Positions 14,657 to 23,410 are shown, numbered from the stretch's first letter. The stretch: DNA of 64,000 nucleotides from Microtetraspora glauca (GCA_001570385.1 BBYL01000017.1:186001-250000); one strand, 5' to 3'. Translations and numbers: made by a program. Notes: a model not told the origin generated them from the sequence alone.

Positions 14657-16666
14657 ATGGATGACGCCTCACGCCCGCCTTCGGGGACCGGACCGCTTGC
14701 CTCGGGGTTCGCCGGAATCGACCCGTCGCTGATGAACGGCTTCATCCGCGATCTGGAGCGGACCGGTCAGGTGATCGCCGAACACGCTGAGGGCATCCGC
14801 AGGGAACTGGCCGCCGTCGATCTGTCCGCCACCGACCTCGCCCCGGTCAGGGAGATCGGCGGCTGGGCCGAGGAACAGATCCCCCGCCTCCGCCAGCGGG
14901 TGGAGACCATCGACGTCACCCTGCCGTGGCTGCCCAGTGCGGGCTTGCAGCCGTACCAGGAGAAGCCGTTGCTCGCCCCCGGAGACGCCCGACGCCAGGG
15001 CACCGACCTGGCCGAACGTTTCATGGCGATCGATCCGGACGAATTGCTGCTCAGCGGTCAGTCGCCCACCGACAGGATGAACGCCGTCATCGGGACCCTC
15101 CGCGAGCACCAGTACGACGCGAACTTCACCGCGGCCTTCTTCGCCGCGCTCGGGGCCGACCGCACACGACGGCTCGCCGCCACCTTGCGTGGACGCCTCT
15201 CCGACGAGGCGGTCGACGTCGCCCGTACGGCGTTCGCCACCGCCCTCAGAGGCGGGGCGAAGGTCCCCGGGTTCGCCACGGTCGCGGAGGAACTGCGCAA
15301 GAGCACGGGACAGGACCTGGACGGAGTCGTCGACCTGCTGAAGCCGGGACCGTACCCGACCGAGTGGTTGACCGGGATCGCCGCGACCGTGCTCACGGAG
15401 CGTCTCGGCAGCGCGGCCGCCAACGGGAACCTCTCGACGTTCCTGAACCTGCTCGCGGCCAACCCCGCCGCCGCGCGGTTGGCCGTCGGCAGGGCGGCGC
15501 GTCTCGGCCCGCGCTCCTCTTGGGAGAAGGAGCTGCTGCGCGGGTTCTCAGAGCGCGACGAGAGCGACAAGCTGTCGGAATTCCTGACAAAGCTCGGCGA
15601 ACGGGCACGGCAGGACGGGACGACGGCCGACGCCTTCGGGCGTCTGCTCGCCGCCGCGTCGGGCGCCTACGACGAGGGGCAGGGCCGGCACAGCCGGGAG
15701 GCCGCTTTCTTCGCCTTTACGGTGATGACCACCGTCGACGACATCCGGCTCCATGACGCGACCCGTGTCCACCTCGGGGAACTCGCCGGCTCGTACGCGC
15801 CGGAGATCACCTTGGGCGCGGACATCGAGGCGGTGGACGCGACCATGGAAAGCGGTCAGTTGCCCTCTCCTGGCGTGTTCGAGCCCGTTCTCGTTCCGGG
15901 ATTGCGGGGGGCGTTCCGGCTGAGCCCCAAGGACACCTTCCGGTTCCTGACCACCTTCGCGGCACAGGCCGAATCGCGCGCCCCCTTCGACGCCGGCATG
16001 GGCGAACTCACCCAACGGCTCCTCCCCCGGGTCTCCCAACTCGCGAAGGCCGGAGACACCTCCGGAATGGACTACATGTTCAGGATGCTCGGCAACGTCC
16101 GAGGTTTCGAACTGGCCGCCGCCATGCGGGTGCTCGCGCCGGGGGACAAGGCGAAGGATGACGCGGCCAAAGCCGAGAGTTTCCTGGTCGGCACCGCGAT
16201 GGGCATTGTCGGCATGGTTCCTCCGTTCTCCGCCAACGCGCTCCTCTGGACCGCACTCTCCACCGGAGTGTCCTATTACTACACCTATGGTGTAGATCCG
16301 AAGAAGGAAGCGGAAGAGGTGCAGAAGCTCATCGCATTCGAAGTGCTGGGACGCAAACACAACATCGCTGGGCTGCTAATGCAGCAAGGTTTCAAACCAC
16401 AGATTCCTCCCGCCCAAACCGCCAACGACAAGGGATCTTTGATCACAGACAAGGACGGCTCTCTCTTACCTTTCGCAGAGATCAACAAGTATGGCGAGAA
16501 GGGCCGAGAAGCATTAAGACAGTGGTTCATCGACAATGGATCAGGTAGGAAGAATACGCTTTCCTTAGGAAATCTCTCAGGCGTGGAGGCCGATGCTTTC
16601 GAAGGGCAACGGACAACCGCTTATCAGACGGGCCTCGCTTACGAGGGAACACTCACGACAGACTGA
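14657..16666 (+). CDS. Large DUF6571-like protein, possible ESX substrate with variable C-terminus
   Basis: A 669-residue protein with no catalytic motif I recognise. Residues about 15-75 are helical (SLMNGFIRDLERTGQVIAEHAEG...WAEEQIPRLRQRVETID), like the N-terminal domain of WXG/LXG-type secreted proteins. The long middle (80-510) is mostly helical and resembles DUF6571 proteins of actinomycetes. A hydrophobic segment lies near residues 513-540. The last 130 residues, from about 16270, differ in base use: A/T-richer codons and Lys/Asn/Gln-rich protein, unlike the neighbours. That pattern is typical of exchanged toxin tips. It overlaps the convergent lipoprotein gene by 14 nt. Confidence 0.6.
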   Translation: MDDASRPPSGTGPLASGFAGIDPSLMNGFIRDLERTGQVIAEHAEGIRRELAAVDLSATDLAPVREIGGWAEEQIPRLRQRVETIDVTLPWLPSAGLQPYQEKPLLAPGDARRQGTDLAERFMAIDPDELLLSGQSPTDRMNAVIGTLREHQYDANFTAAFFAALGADRTRRLAATLRGRLSDEAVDVARTAFATALRGGAKVPGFATVAEELRKSTGQDLDGVVDLLKPGPYPTEWLTGIAATVLTERLGSAAANGNLSTFLNLLAANPAAARLAVGRAARLGPRSSWEKELLRGFSERDESDKLSEFLTKLGERARQDGTTADAFGRLLAAASGAYDEGQGRHSREAAFFAFTVMTTVDDIRLHDATRVHLGELAGSYAPEITLGADIEAVDATMESGQLPSPGVFEPVLVPGLRGAFRLSPKDTFRFLTTFAAQAESRAPFDAGMGELTQRLLPRVSQLAKAGDTSGMDYMFRMLGNVRGFELAAAMRVLAPGDKAKDDAAKAESFLVGTAMGIVGMVPPFSANALLWTALSTGVSYYYTYGVDPKKEAEEVQKLIAFEVLGRKHNIAGLLMQQGFKPQIPPAQTANDKGSLITDKDGSLLPFAEINKYGEKGREALRQWFIDNGSGRKNTLSLGNLSGVEADAFEGQRTTAYQTGLAYEGTLTTD

Positions 16667-17108
16667 GGCACTCGGTCTCACCCCGGACCACGTACCGCCC
16701 TGTCACCGAATCCAGAACCAAAACGGTCCTGCTCTCTTCGTTCACCAAACGGTATGGCCTCTCCATCGGATCAGCGAGATGGTACTTATGGTCGACTGTG
16801 CGCCCCAGCGCGCCAACGAGGGCAGCATTTAAAGTTCCGGGTTCTCGTTTTGATAGGACGTCTTCTCCGGTGGCGGCGAAGGTGCGCTTGGCTTTGCCCT
16901 CTCCGCAGGGGATGTCCTTCCCGCCCGGATCCTCCACCTGGACATTCAGCGCGCCGCGCTCCTTGAGGAGTCGCAAGACGTGGGTTTGCAGGCTGGCGGC
17001 GGCTTCGGCCACCGTGGGCTCCCGTTCACCGCAGGCGACCGCGAGCAGGGCGAGCAGCGAGACCACTGCGACGAGCCGCGCGGGAGAGCTGTGACGAGAA
17101 CGGGACAT
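16653..17108 (-). CDS. Small lipoprotein
   Basis: A 151-residue exported lipoprotein: basic N-terminus, hydrophobic core (LVAVVSLLALLAVAC) and lipobox LAVAC with lipidated Cys at about residue 27. The mature part begins GEREPTVAEAAASLQTHVLRLLKERG and looks like a small alpha/beta ligand-binding or immunity-type domain with two more Cys (DIPCGEG, ETECLSL). ATG at 17108 follows CGGAGGATATTTC, a good ribosome site. Its 3' end overlaps the convergent large gene, and it is divergent from the WXG-like gene, so the three form a compact locus. Confidence 0.75.
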   Translation of the reverse strand: MSRSRHSSPARLVAVVSLLALLAVACGEREPTVAEAAASLQTHVLRLLKERGALNVQVEDPGGKDIPCGEGKAKRTFAATGEDVLSKREPGTLNAALVGALGRTVDHKYHLADPMERPYRLVNEESRTVLVLDSVTGRYVVRGETECLSLS

Positions 17109-17190
17109 GAAATATCCTCCGAGTCTGGCCGCCTGAGCGCACGATCTCATATGGGCTGGGAGACTGCACACGCCATTCCGGAGAGGAAAG

Positions 17191-17490
17191 GTGAGGTGTT
17201 TGACAGCGAACCTTGATGACATGGTGCCGAACCCCCGCAAACAGGAGCTGTTGCGAGCACTGGAGAAGGTGCGAATGCATGCCAGGCAACTGGAGGCGGC
17301 ACTCGACCCGCCACATGCGACCTTCACCGGCAAGGCGGTCTGGGTGGGGCCGAAGGCACGGGAGTTCGCGGACGAACTGGCCCAGAGGCGAGCACGACTG
17401 CGGTCGCTCATCCAGCGGATCGTCAGCGACCTGGAGGCCGAGTTCATGGCCACCCCCGAACACATACGGCGGTCGCCGGCCGCACACTGA
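17191..17490 (+). CDS. WXG100-like small helical protein
   Basis: A 99-residue protein predicted to be two helices around a WVG turn: PRKQELLRALEKVRMHARQLEAAL, then GKAVWVGPKAREFADELAQRRARLRSLIQRIVSDLEAEF. This matches the size and W-x-G hairpin layout of type VII (ESX) substrates or their partners. It could pair with the helical N-terminus of the protein at 14657-16666. GTG at 17191 has GGAG 7 nt upstream; ATG at 17221 is an alternative. Confidence 0.65.
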   Translation: MRCLTANLDDMVPNPRKQELLRALEKVRMHARQLEAALDPPHATFTGKAVWVGPKAREFADELAQRRARLRSLIQRIVSDLEAEFMATPEHIRRSPAAH

Positions 17491-17597
17491 GACCGGTCTG
17501 AGCGGCCGGACATAGCCTGACCTTGACGCCCGGACGCACGTGATCGTCGACGCCCGCCATGGACGTCGGCCGGTTCGCCCGGGGCGACGCCGAGTGA

Positions 17598-17892
17598 TCA
17601 TCGGACATGGCCGAGAAGGATGTTCGTCCGCAGCCGCCGGGCGGGGACGGAGCGGAGCCACTCGCTCTCGGTGATGACGGTGCCGTCGGAGGCGCGGTAG
17701 TGGCGGCGGACGAGACCAGCCCCCGGCCTGGCACAGCTCATAGACGATGTCCTGGCGCTCACAGATATGCTCCACGACCCGGATCCGAGTCGCGCGCGGG
17801 TGCCACTCCCGCCAGTCCAGCTTCTCCCACCCAGCTTTCGGGTGTGCGGGATGGATGCCGTGATACTCGCCGGGCAAATCCTTCGATGCCAT
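17598..17892 (-). pseudogene. Frameshifted small conserved protein gene
   Basis: Residues 1-57 (start ATG 17892; GAGGAGGTG 9 nt upstream) read HPAHPKAGWEKLDWREWHP then RVVEHICERQDIVYELCQAG, a familiar small actinobacterial protein. The frame then breaks at a run of five C on the plus strand (17720-17724). Removing one base restores GLVRRHYRASDGTVITESEW then RLRTNILLGHVR and a stop at 17598, giving a normal-length product of about 97 residues. So this is a one-base insertion, a true pseudogene or a sequencing error in a homopolymer. It lies 9 nt after the gene at 17902, in an apparent two-gene operon divergent from a small GntR gene. Confidence 0.75.
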
Positions 17893-17901
17893 TCCGGTCA
17901 G

Positions 17902-18138
17902 TCACCTCCTCACTGTCAGGACGTCTGCGTTGGTGGTGGCGGCCCCCGCAGAGGGGCACTCGGGGGCGGGTGGCTCACCGCGCCTGGTGGCGTAGAAGGC
18001 GCCCGCATCGCTACGGAAGAGCACCCACGCGGGGAAGCGGTCCCGCACCTCGTCGAGGTCGTAGCCGACTGTCGGCATGAGACCAGGGGATCGCTGCTGC
18101 CCCACGACGCGGACGAGCGAGCTTCCAGAGAAGGTCAT
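17902..18138 (-). CDS. Small conserved-looking hypothetical protein
   Basis: A 78-residue protein. The core YDLDEVRDRFPAWVLFRSDAGAFYATRRGE resembles small actinobacterial proteins (pattern L..IR..FP.W..WRSD.G..YATR) that occur next to short GntR regulators; function unknown. ATG at 18138 or 18078 could be the start; neither has a strong ribosome site. First gene of the pair with the frameshifted gene at 17598-17892. Confidence 0.6.
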   Translation of the reverse strand: MTFSGSSLVRVVGQQRSPGLMPTVGYDLDEVRDRFPAWVLFRSDAGAFYATRRGEPPAPECPSAGAATTNADVLTVRR

Positions 18139-18221
18139 GTCGACATAGTAGACGGTGTTGCCGACCCCTGCCTACTCCTTACGTTCGGTACGCATCGGAA
18201 CGCCTCGAAACGTAGTCACAC

Positions 18222-18539
18222 GTGCCGGTTCTTATCGTCACCGTTGTGATCCACTTCCGACCTGATCAGCCCAAATCAGAGCAGGTACTTGCCGAGATGC
18301 GCCGACGCATCAAGGCAGGCGACTACAAGCCCGGCTACCCCGTACCCGGGGAACCGCGCATGGCCGAAGAATTCGGGATCGCACGCCGGACCGCCCGCAA
18401 GGTCATCAACGCGCTCATAGACGCGGGCCTGGTCTACACCGTGAAGAACATCGGAACCTTCGTAGCCGACCCCGAGACCGGCGGTCCGCCAGAGCAGGTC
18501 GTCCCGGAGTCCGCGCACGAGGAAGCCGAAGCCGAGTAG
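18222..18539 (+). CDS. Short GntR family DNA-binding protein (winged helix only)
   Basis: A 105-residue protein consisting of a GntR winged helix: SEQVLAEMRRRIKAGDYKPG, then PRMAEEFGIARRTARKVINALIDAGLVYTVKNIGTFVAD, and an acidic tail. No effector domain. Such short GntR proteins are commonly divergent from pairs of small genes like those at 17598-18138, suggesting local control. GTG at 18222 or at 18246 may be the start. Confidence 0.8.
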   Translation: MPVLIVTVVIHFRPDQPKSEQVLAEMRRRIKAGDYKPGYPVPGEPRMAEEFGIARRTARKVINALIDAGLVYTVKNIGTFVADPETGGPPEQVVPESAHEEAEAE

Positions 18540-18592
18540 CGGTCGAGGCTCAAACGAAATCGAGCGCATTCCATCGATCGTCGATCTCATCG

Positions 18593-18703
18593 GGGAGTTG
18601 CATCGCCAATGCCGCCCAGAAGGTCATGCGGGCACTTCGCCAGGCCGACCTCATCCAAAGCGAGCCCGACATGGGCTCGTTCGTCAAGACTCCCGAAGAA
18701 TAG
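18593..18703 (+). pseudogene. C-terminal fragment of a second GntR winged-helix gene
   Basis: Reads IANAAQKVMRALRQADLIQS then EPDMGSFVKTPEE and a TAG stop, which is the recognition helix and wing of a GntR domain. The upstream part of the domain is missing or scrambled (Ser-rich), and no start is visible. It lies 53 nt after the intact short GntR gene, so it may be the remnant of a duplicated locus. Confidence 0.6.
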
Positions 18704-18826
18704 TCAGCCGACGGCTGACCTGCGAAAGTCCTCTCTGGGAGGAACTCTGCAACTCTTCTGAAGATCACCACCAGGATGGCGGGCAGGAACCCGTCACTCT
18801 TACCGTGACCTAGAGCGGAGGGCGGT

Positions 18827-19174
18827 GTGCTGCTCCGGTTCCGTGCCGCGAACGTACGGCCACTACGAGACGAGCAAGAGCCGTCCTTCGTCGTCCCCGA
18901 ACACGAGCAGAGCGCGGCTGCCCGCGAGTTGAGGGTCGGCGGGCACCGCACCGCAGACGTCTTCCCCCTGATCGGCATCTTCGGCGCCAACGCGTCGGGC
19001 AAGTCGAACGTACTGGCTGCGTTGACCGAGGAACTGATGAAGTCCTACCTGGCCGGGGCCTTCGGCGGGGTCCCCTCGCTCCTGGAGGGGCAGGTCGAGC
19101 GGCGGCGAGCACGGCCAATCTCGCAGGTCAGCGCCCCAAGCCGCTCATCACACACTTCGGGCGCATCCGGCTGA
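18827..19174 (+). pseudogene. Truncated AAA ATPase of the abortive-infection/OLD-like type
   Basis: The first 68 residues match the start of AAA ATPases such as those in phage-defence loci: LLRFRAANVRPLRDEQEPSF...GIFGANASGKSNVLAAL with an intact Walker A. Full proteins are about 400 residues, but here the frame continues only to residue 115. The segment EELMKSYLAGAFGGVPSLLEG could be the C-terminal end of the same family joined by an internal deletion (inference). Walker B, signature and effector parts are absent, so it cannot work as an ATPase. The ribosome site GGAGGG and GTG start are preserved. Confidence 0.65.
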
Positions 19175-19176
19175 CG

Positions 19177-19204
19177 CGCTCTCCGGGATATCGCCCGGAG
19201 AGCG
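19177..19204. terminator. Hairpin terminator downstream of the aldehyde dehydrogenase
   Basis: Perfect 11-bp stem CGCTCTCCGGG (19177-19187) / CCCGGAGAGCG (19194-19204) with a 6-nt loop, 24 nt beyond the stop of the minus-strand operon. It lies just after the truncated ATPase stop, so it can serve both strands. Confidence 0.8.
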
Positions 19205-19228
19205 TGCCGAGCCCTCCCGCATACGGTG

Positions 19229-20626
19229 TCAGGCGGGGCGGAAGGAGTCCTTCGGCTGGGGGGCGGCGTGCTTGATCATCAGGTGCCGCGTGACGGAGTA
19301 CTCCTGCACGGCCTCCTGGCTCATGTCCTTGCCGAAGCCGCTGCCCTTCACGCCGCCGTGCGGCGCCTCGGAGGCGATCGGCAGGTGGTCGTTGATCCAG
19401 GTGACGCCCACGTCCAGGCGGTGCGACACGCGCAGCGCGCGGGACACATCGGTCGACCACACCGAGGAGGCCAGGCCGTACGGCGTGTCGTTGGCGAGAC
19501 GGACCGCCTCGTCCTCGCCGTCGAACGGCACCGCGACCAGCACGGGCCCGAAGATCTCCCCCTGGACGATCTCGCTCGACTGGTCGGCGTCCGCGATCAG
19601 CGTGGGCGCGTAGTAGAAGCCGGGGCCGTCCAACGGGGCGCCGCCGCAGACCACGCGGCCGGACGCGCGCGACACGAACCCGTGCACCCGGTCGCGGTGA
19701 GCCTGCGAGATCAGCGGGCCGACGTCGGATCCCTCGTCCCACGGGTCGCCCGGCCGGACCCGGGAGAGCGCGTCGCGCAGCGCCTCGACGCCCTCGGCGT
19801 ACCGGGACCGCTCGATGTAGACGCGGGTCGCGGCGGTGCAGTCCTGCCCGGTGTTGTACGTGGCGCCCATCGCGACGCCGAACGCCATGTCCTCAAGGGA
19901 GGCGTCCTCGAAGACCAGCGCGGGGGCCTTGCCGCCGAGTTCCAGGTGGACCCGCTTGAGCCCGTCGACGGCACCGCGCATGACGGCCCGGCCGGTCGCG
20001 GTGGAGCCGGTGACGCTGACCATGTCCACGCCGGGGTCGGTCACGAGCGCCTGCCCGACCTCGGCGTCGCCGGTCACGACCTGCAGCAGGCCCTCGGGAG
20101 CTCCCGCCTTGGCGAACAGCTCGGCCAGCCTGAGCGTGCTCCGCGGGGTCTGCGGGGCGGGCTTGATGACGACCGCGTTGCCCGCGGCGAGCGCCGGGCC
20201 GATCTTCCAGATCCCCATGATGAAGGGGAAGTTCCACGGCGCGATCGAGCCGACGACGCCGACCGGCCGCCTGATCAGCACGGACGTGTAGCCGGAGCTG
20301 AGCACGCCCGCGCCCGTCCCGTCGAGAGAGCGGCCGGCTCCCGCGAAGAACCGCAGGTTGTCCACGCCGAACGGCAGTTCGCCGTCACGGAACACGGGTG
20401 CCGGCTTGCCGGTCTCCTCGACCTCGAGCCGGGTGAGCTCCTCGGCGTCCTGCTCCACCAGGTCGGCGAAGCGCAGTAGCACCCGCGCGCGCTCGGCCGG
20501 GGTGGTCTCCCGCCACTGCTCGAAGGCCTCCCGCGCGGCGCGTACGGCTGCCGCCACGCCCTCGGGCGACGTGTCCGGCACGTCCTCGATGGGCCGGCCG
20601 TTCGCGGGATTGATCAGGGTAGCCAT
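19229..20626 (-). CDS. Aldehyde dehydrogenase, gamma-aminobutyraldehyde/betaine aldehyde type
   Basis: A 465-residue NAD(P)-dependent aldehyde dehydrogenase. Visible: cofactor motif VVGSIAPWNFP near residue 135, VTGSTATGRAVM near 217, general base Glu in HLELGGKAP near 240, catalytic Cys in NTGQDCTAATR near 275, and EIFGPV near 370. The overall pattern resembles enzymes that oxidise 4-aminobutanal or related amino-aldehydes. It is the last gene of an operon with an amine oxidase-like flavoprotein and a polyamine-type transporter nearby, which suits oxidation of an aldehyde from amine deamination. ATG at 20626 follows AAGAGGATGGC; an upstream in-frame ATG at 20641 is less likely. Confidence 0.88.
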   Translation of the reverse strand: MATLINPANGRPIEDVPDTSPEGVAAAVRAAREAFEQWRETTPAERARVLLRFADLVEQDAEELTRLEVEETGKPAPVFRDGELPFGVDNLRFFAGAGRSLDGTGAGVLSSGYTSVLIRRPVGVVGSIAPWNFPFIMGIWKIGPALAAGNAVVIKPAPQTPRSTLRLAELFAKAGAPEGLLQVVTGDAEVGQALVTDPGVDMVSVTGSTATGRAVMRGAVDGLKRVHLELGGKAPALVFEDASLEDMAFGVAMGATYNTGQDCTAATRVYIERSRYAEGVEALRDALSRVRPGDPWDEGSDVGPLISQAHRDRVHGFVSRASGRVVCGGAPLDGPGFYYAPTLIADADQSSEIVQGEIFGPVLVAVPFDGEDEAVRLANDTPYGLASSVWSTDVSRALRVSHRLDVGVTWINDHLPIASEAPHGGVKGSGFGKDMSQEAVQEYSVTRHLMIKHAAPQPKDSFRPA

Positions 20627-20698
20627 GCCATCCTCTTTCATCGGTCACGATGAACCCCGCCCATTTGCCACAAACAGGACAAATCGCCAGGGTTATGC

Positions 20699-20732
20699 GT
20701 TCATCGTGGATATCAGTTCATCGTGGATATCA
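20699..20732. repeat. Two exact tandem copies of a 17-bp sequence
   Basis: GTTCATCGTGGATATCA occurs at 20699-20715 and again at 20716-20732, each with a central GATATC. It overlaps the stop of the flavoprotein gene (20730) and lies 73 nt before the aldehyde dehydrogenase start. It could be an iterated operator for an internal promoter or a slippage duplication. Confidence 0.75.
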
Positions 20733-22136
20733 ACTGTCGAAACCGACGCCGAATCGGTCGAGAAACCGCAGCCACGGCCCACGTCGGCCGCCGTTCTCGT
20801 CGGCCCGGGCCAACGCCCGCCGGGTCACCTCGACGACCGGCCAGCGCAGCGGCTCCGGCGGGAACGGCACCGGCGGGCGGCGCACCATCTTCAGTCCGGT
20901 CCGCGTGGTGGAGCGGCGGGCCAGCAGGTCGAGACCGATCAGCGCCCCGAACCGGGACGCGCCGACGCCGAGCCCGGTGTAGCCGAGGGCGTACGCGACC
21001 CGGCCCCCCATGGCGGTGCCGAAGAACGGGGTGAACCGGCTGGTCGAGTCGATCGCCCCGCCCCACCTGTGACTGAACCGCACACCGTCGAGCTGCGGGA
21101 ACGTGTCGAAGAAGTGCCGCGCGAGCAGCTCGTGCGAGGCGTCGCGCTGCTCCGAGCCTGTGCCGCGGAAGTTGTAGATGGCGTCGTAGCCGCCCCACAG
21201 AACCCGGCCGTCGGCCGTCAGCCGGTAGTAGTGGAACTGGTTGCCCGCGTCGGTGAGGCCCTGTCCCTCCGCCCAGCGCAGAGAGGCGCGCTGCGACTCC
21301 GACAACGGCTCGGTGATCAGCACGTAGTCCCAGACCGGCAACACGAAGTTGCTCAGCCTGCGCAGCGGCGGCGGGTAGGCGTTGGTGGCCAGCAGCACCT
21401 GCGACGCCTCGATCACACCGCTTCCGTCGGCGGACGCCGTACCGCTCCCAGCGGGGCCGGTGATGACGCGGACGGCGGCTCCGGAACGTTCCATCCCGGA
21501 GACCGCGGTGTTCTCGTAGACCCGGACACCGAGCTTCTCGGCGACGCGGACCAGGCCCCAGGCCAGCTTGGCCGGGTCCAGGATGCCGCCGGTGCCGCGC
21601 AGGCGCAGCCCTCCGAGATACGTCGGCGAGTCCACGTCCGCGCGCATCTCGTCGCGGCCGAGGTAGACGGCGTCCTCGCCGTGCTCGCGGTGCAGCCGCT
21701 CCGCCTCCTTGAGCTCGGCGACGTGGTGCGCGGCGACCGCGACCGTCGTCTTGCCCACCAGGCGCAGATCGGCGTCGATGCCGTGGGCCTCGACGAACGC
21801 GGCGATGGCCGCGAGGTTCTCCCTGCCGAGCGCGAGAAGCGTGCCCATCTCGCCGGGCCACAGCTTCAGACCCTGGCCCAGGCCGTGCGTGAGGGAGTCG
21901 GAGACGAAGCCGCCGTTGCGACCGCTCCCGCCGTACGCGATGGAATGCGCGTCGACCAGGACGACGTCACAGGCCGGGTTCTCCTGCTTCGCGAGCACGG
22001 CGGCCCACAGTCCGGTGAAACCACCGCCGACGATGAGCAGGTCGGCGGTGGTACGGCCGTCGAGCGGGTGATACGCCGGCGCCCCGGGCCTGTCGGTCCA
22101 GAAGACCCGGGGAACGGCGTCCTTTAGTGCTTTCAC
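20730..22136 (-). CDS. FAD-dependent amine oxidoreductase (PuuB/DAO family)
   Basis: A 468-residue flavoprotein of the D-amino acid oxidase fold. The FAD-binding Rossmann motif LLIVGGGFTGLWAAVLA is at about residues 33-49, followed by SGRNGGFVSD at about 74, as in gamma-glutamylputrescine oxidases. Further features: LLATNAYPPPLRRL, PVWDYVLITEPL, HYYRLTADGRVLWGGYD, RWGGAIDSTSRFTPFFG and the C-terminal YALGYTGLGVGASRFGALIGLDLL. It likely oxidises a primary or secondary amine to an aldehyde, feeding the downstream dehydrogenase. GTG at 22136 overlaps the glycosyltransferase stop (GTGA), showing tight coupling. Confidence 0.85.
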   Translation of the reverse strand: MKALKDAVPRVFWTDRPGAPAYHPLDGRTTADLLIVGGGFTGLWAAVLAKQENPACDVVLVDAHSIAYGGSGRNGGFVSDSLTHGLGQGLKLWPGEMGTLLALGRENLAAIAAFVEAHGIDADLRLVGKTTVAVAAHHVAELKEAERLHREHGEDAVYLGRDEMRADVDSPTYLGGLRLRGTGGILDPAKLAWGLVRVAEKLGVRVYENTAVSGMERSGAAVRVITGPAGSGTASADGSGVIEASQVLLATNAYPPPLRRLSNFVLPVWDYVLITEPLSESQRASLRWAEGQGLTDAGNQFHYYRLTADGRVLWGGYDAIYNFRGTGSEQRDASHELLARHFFDTFPQLDGVRFSHRWGGAIDSTSRFTPFFGTAMGGRVAYALGYTGLGVGASRFGALIGLDLLARRSTTRTGLKMVRRPPVPFPPEPLRWPVVEVTRRALARADENGGRRGPWLRFLDRFGVGFDS

Positions 22137-23410
22137 TTGGCGGCGATCTTCTCGATCACGTCGGCGGCGACGCGGAGGCCGTCCCTGCGGCGGATCTCGG
22201 CACCATGGGTGGCCAGCCGCTCGCGCAGCTCGGTGTCGCCGAGCAGCCGCTCCAGGGCGCCGGTCAGCTCCTCGTCGGTGAACCCGTAGGTGTCGAGACG
22301 GACGCCGTAGCCCTTCTCGTGCACACGCTGGGCGTTGTCGTACTGGTCCCAAAAGAGCGGGAGCAGGATCATCGGCTTGCCGAAGTGCAGCGCCTCAGTG
22401 GTGGTGTTGTTGCCGCCGTGAGTGATGACCAGGTCGACCTGCGGGATGATCGTGGTCTGCGGCACGAACTCGGCGCCCCACATGTTCGGGGCCAGCTCGA
22501 TCTCCTCGTGCAGCGGGCCCTTGGAGACGATGAAGCGGTACGGCGTCGTGGCCAGCACCGAGATCACCCGGCGCATGAGCTCGACGTCGGCGGAGCCCAG
22601 CGAGCCGAGCGAGAAGTAGACCCACGGGCCGTCGCCCTCGACCTCGGGGAACGTGAACTCCACGTCGGTCTCGCGTACGGACGAGTCGAGCCGGGTCCAG
22701 GTGGGCCCGAGGGGACGCTCATCGGTATAGTCCACGATCTCCGGGAAGACGTACAGGTTCGCGTCACCCTCGTGGATGAAGTCCAGGTCGGGCAGCGGCG
22801 GGGCGCCCTGCTCGACGACCCACTCGTTGAACGCCGTGTAGATCTCACGGTGGGTCCGGTCGTACTCGGCACGGAAGGCGTCCCACTCGCTCCTGTCGTC
22901 GGCGGGCAGACCGGAGAAGGCCGGGGCGATGTCCGAGCCCTTCACTTCGAGCGGGTTGCAGGAGACGATGCGCACGAACGGCTTGCCGGCCGTGAGCAGC
23001 GCGGGGAAGGTGATGACGTTGTCCTCGACGATCACGTCCGGCTGGACGCGCTCGATGATCGCCTTGAGCTGCGGCTCGCAGTACTTCGCACCGTCGATCA
23101 GGGCGTCCCAGATCGGCTTGGTGACCGTCTCCTGCTGCTCCAGGGTGCTCTTGCGGTACTCCGGCGCGGTGTCGCGGATGAAGTCCTTCCAGAACTGGCC
23201 CGCGTCCTGCTCCTCCTCGGCCGGCGGCGCGAGGTCGACCAGGTCCTCCTCGAAGCCGAGCGCCTCCAGCTTGCCCTTCCACGACGCCTCAGCCGCGAAG
23301 ACCACCCGGTGGCCGCGCTTGCGCAGGACATCGCCGATCCCGACGCAGTTGTTCGTCGGCCCGTACGCGCTCTCGGGCATGAACAGGATCGTCAGCTGCT
23401 TGTCTGTCAT
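22133..23410 (-). CDS. UGT-like family 1 glycosyltransferase
   Basis: A 425-residue GT-B fold glycosyltransferase. The N-terminal acceptor half starts LTILFMPESAYGPTNNCVGIGDVLRKRGH. The C-terminal donor half has WVYFSLGSLGSADVELM near residue 250 and the nucleotide-sugar motif FVPQTTIIPQVDLVITHGGNNTTTEALHFGKP then LPLFWDQYDNAQRV (about 300-345), where the His and Asp-Gln are typical. Donor and acceptor are unknown. It is the first gene of an operon with the flavoprotein and dehydrogenase, so it may add a sugar to, or protect, an amine-containing metabolite. It is divergent from TetR 23529 across a candidate operator. Confidence 0.87.
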   Translation of the reverse strand: MTDKQLTILFMPESAYGPTNNCVGIGDVLRKRGHRVVFAAEASWKGKLEALGFEEDLVDLAPPAEEEQDAGQFWKDFIRDTAPEYRKSTLEQQETVTKPIWDALIDGAKYCEPQLKAIIERVQPDVIVEDNVITFPALLTAGKPFVRIVSCNPLEVKGSDIAPAFSGLPADDRSEWDAFRAEYDRTHREIYTAFNEWVVEQGAPPLPDLDFIHEGDANLYVFPEIVDYTDERPLGPTWTRLDSSVRETDVEFTFPEVEGDGPWVYFSLGSLGSADVELMRRVISVLATTPYRFIVSKGPLHEEIELAPNMWGAEFVPQTTIIPQVDLVITHGGNNTTTEALHFGKPMILLPLFWDQYDNAQRVHEKGYGVRLDTYGFTDEELTGALERLLGDTELRERLATHGAEIRRRDGLRVAADVIEKIAAK

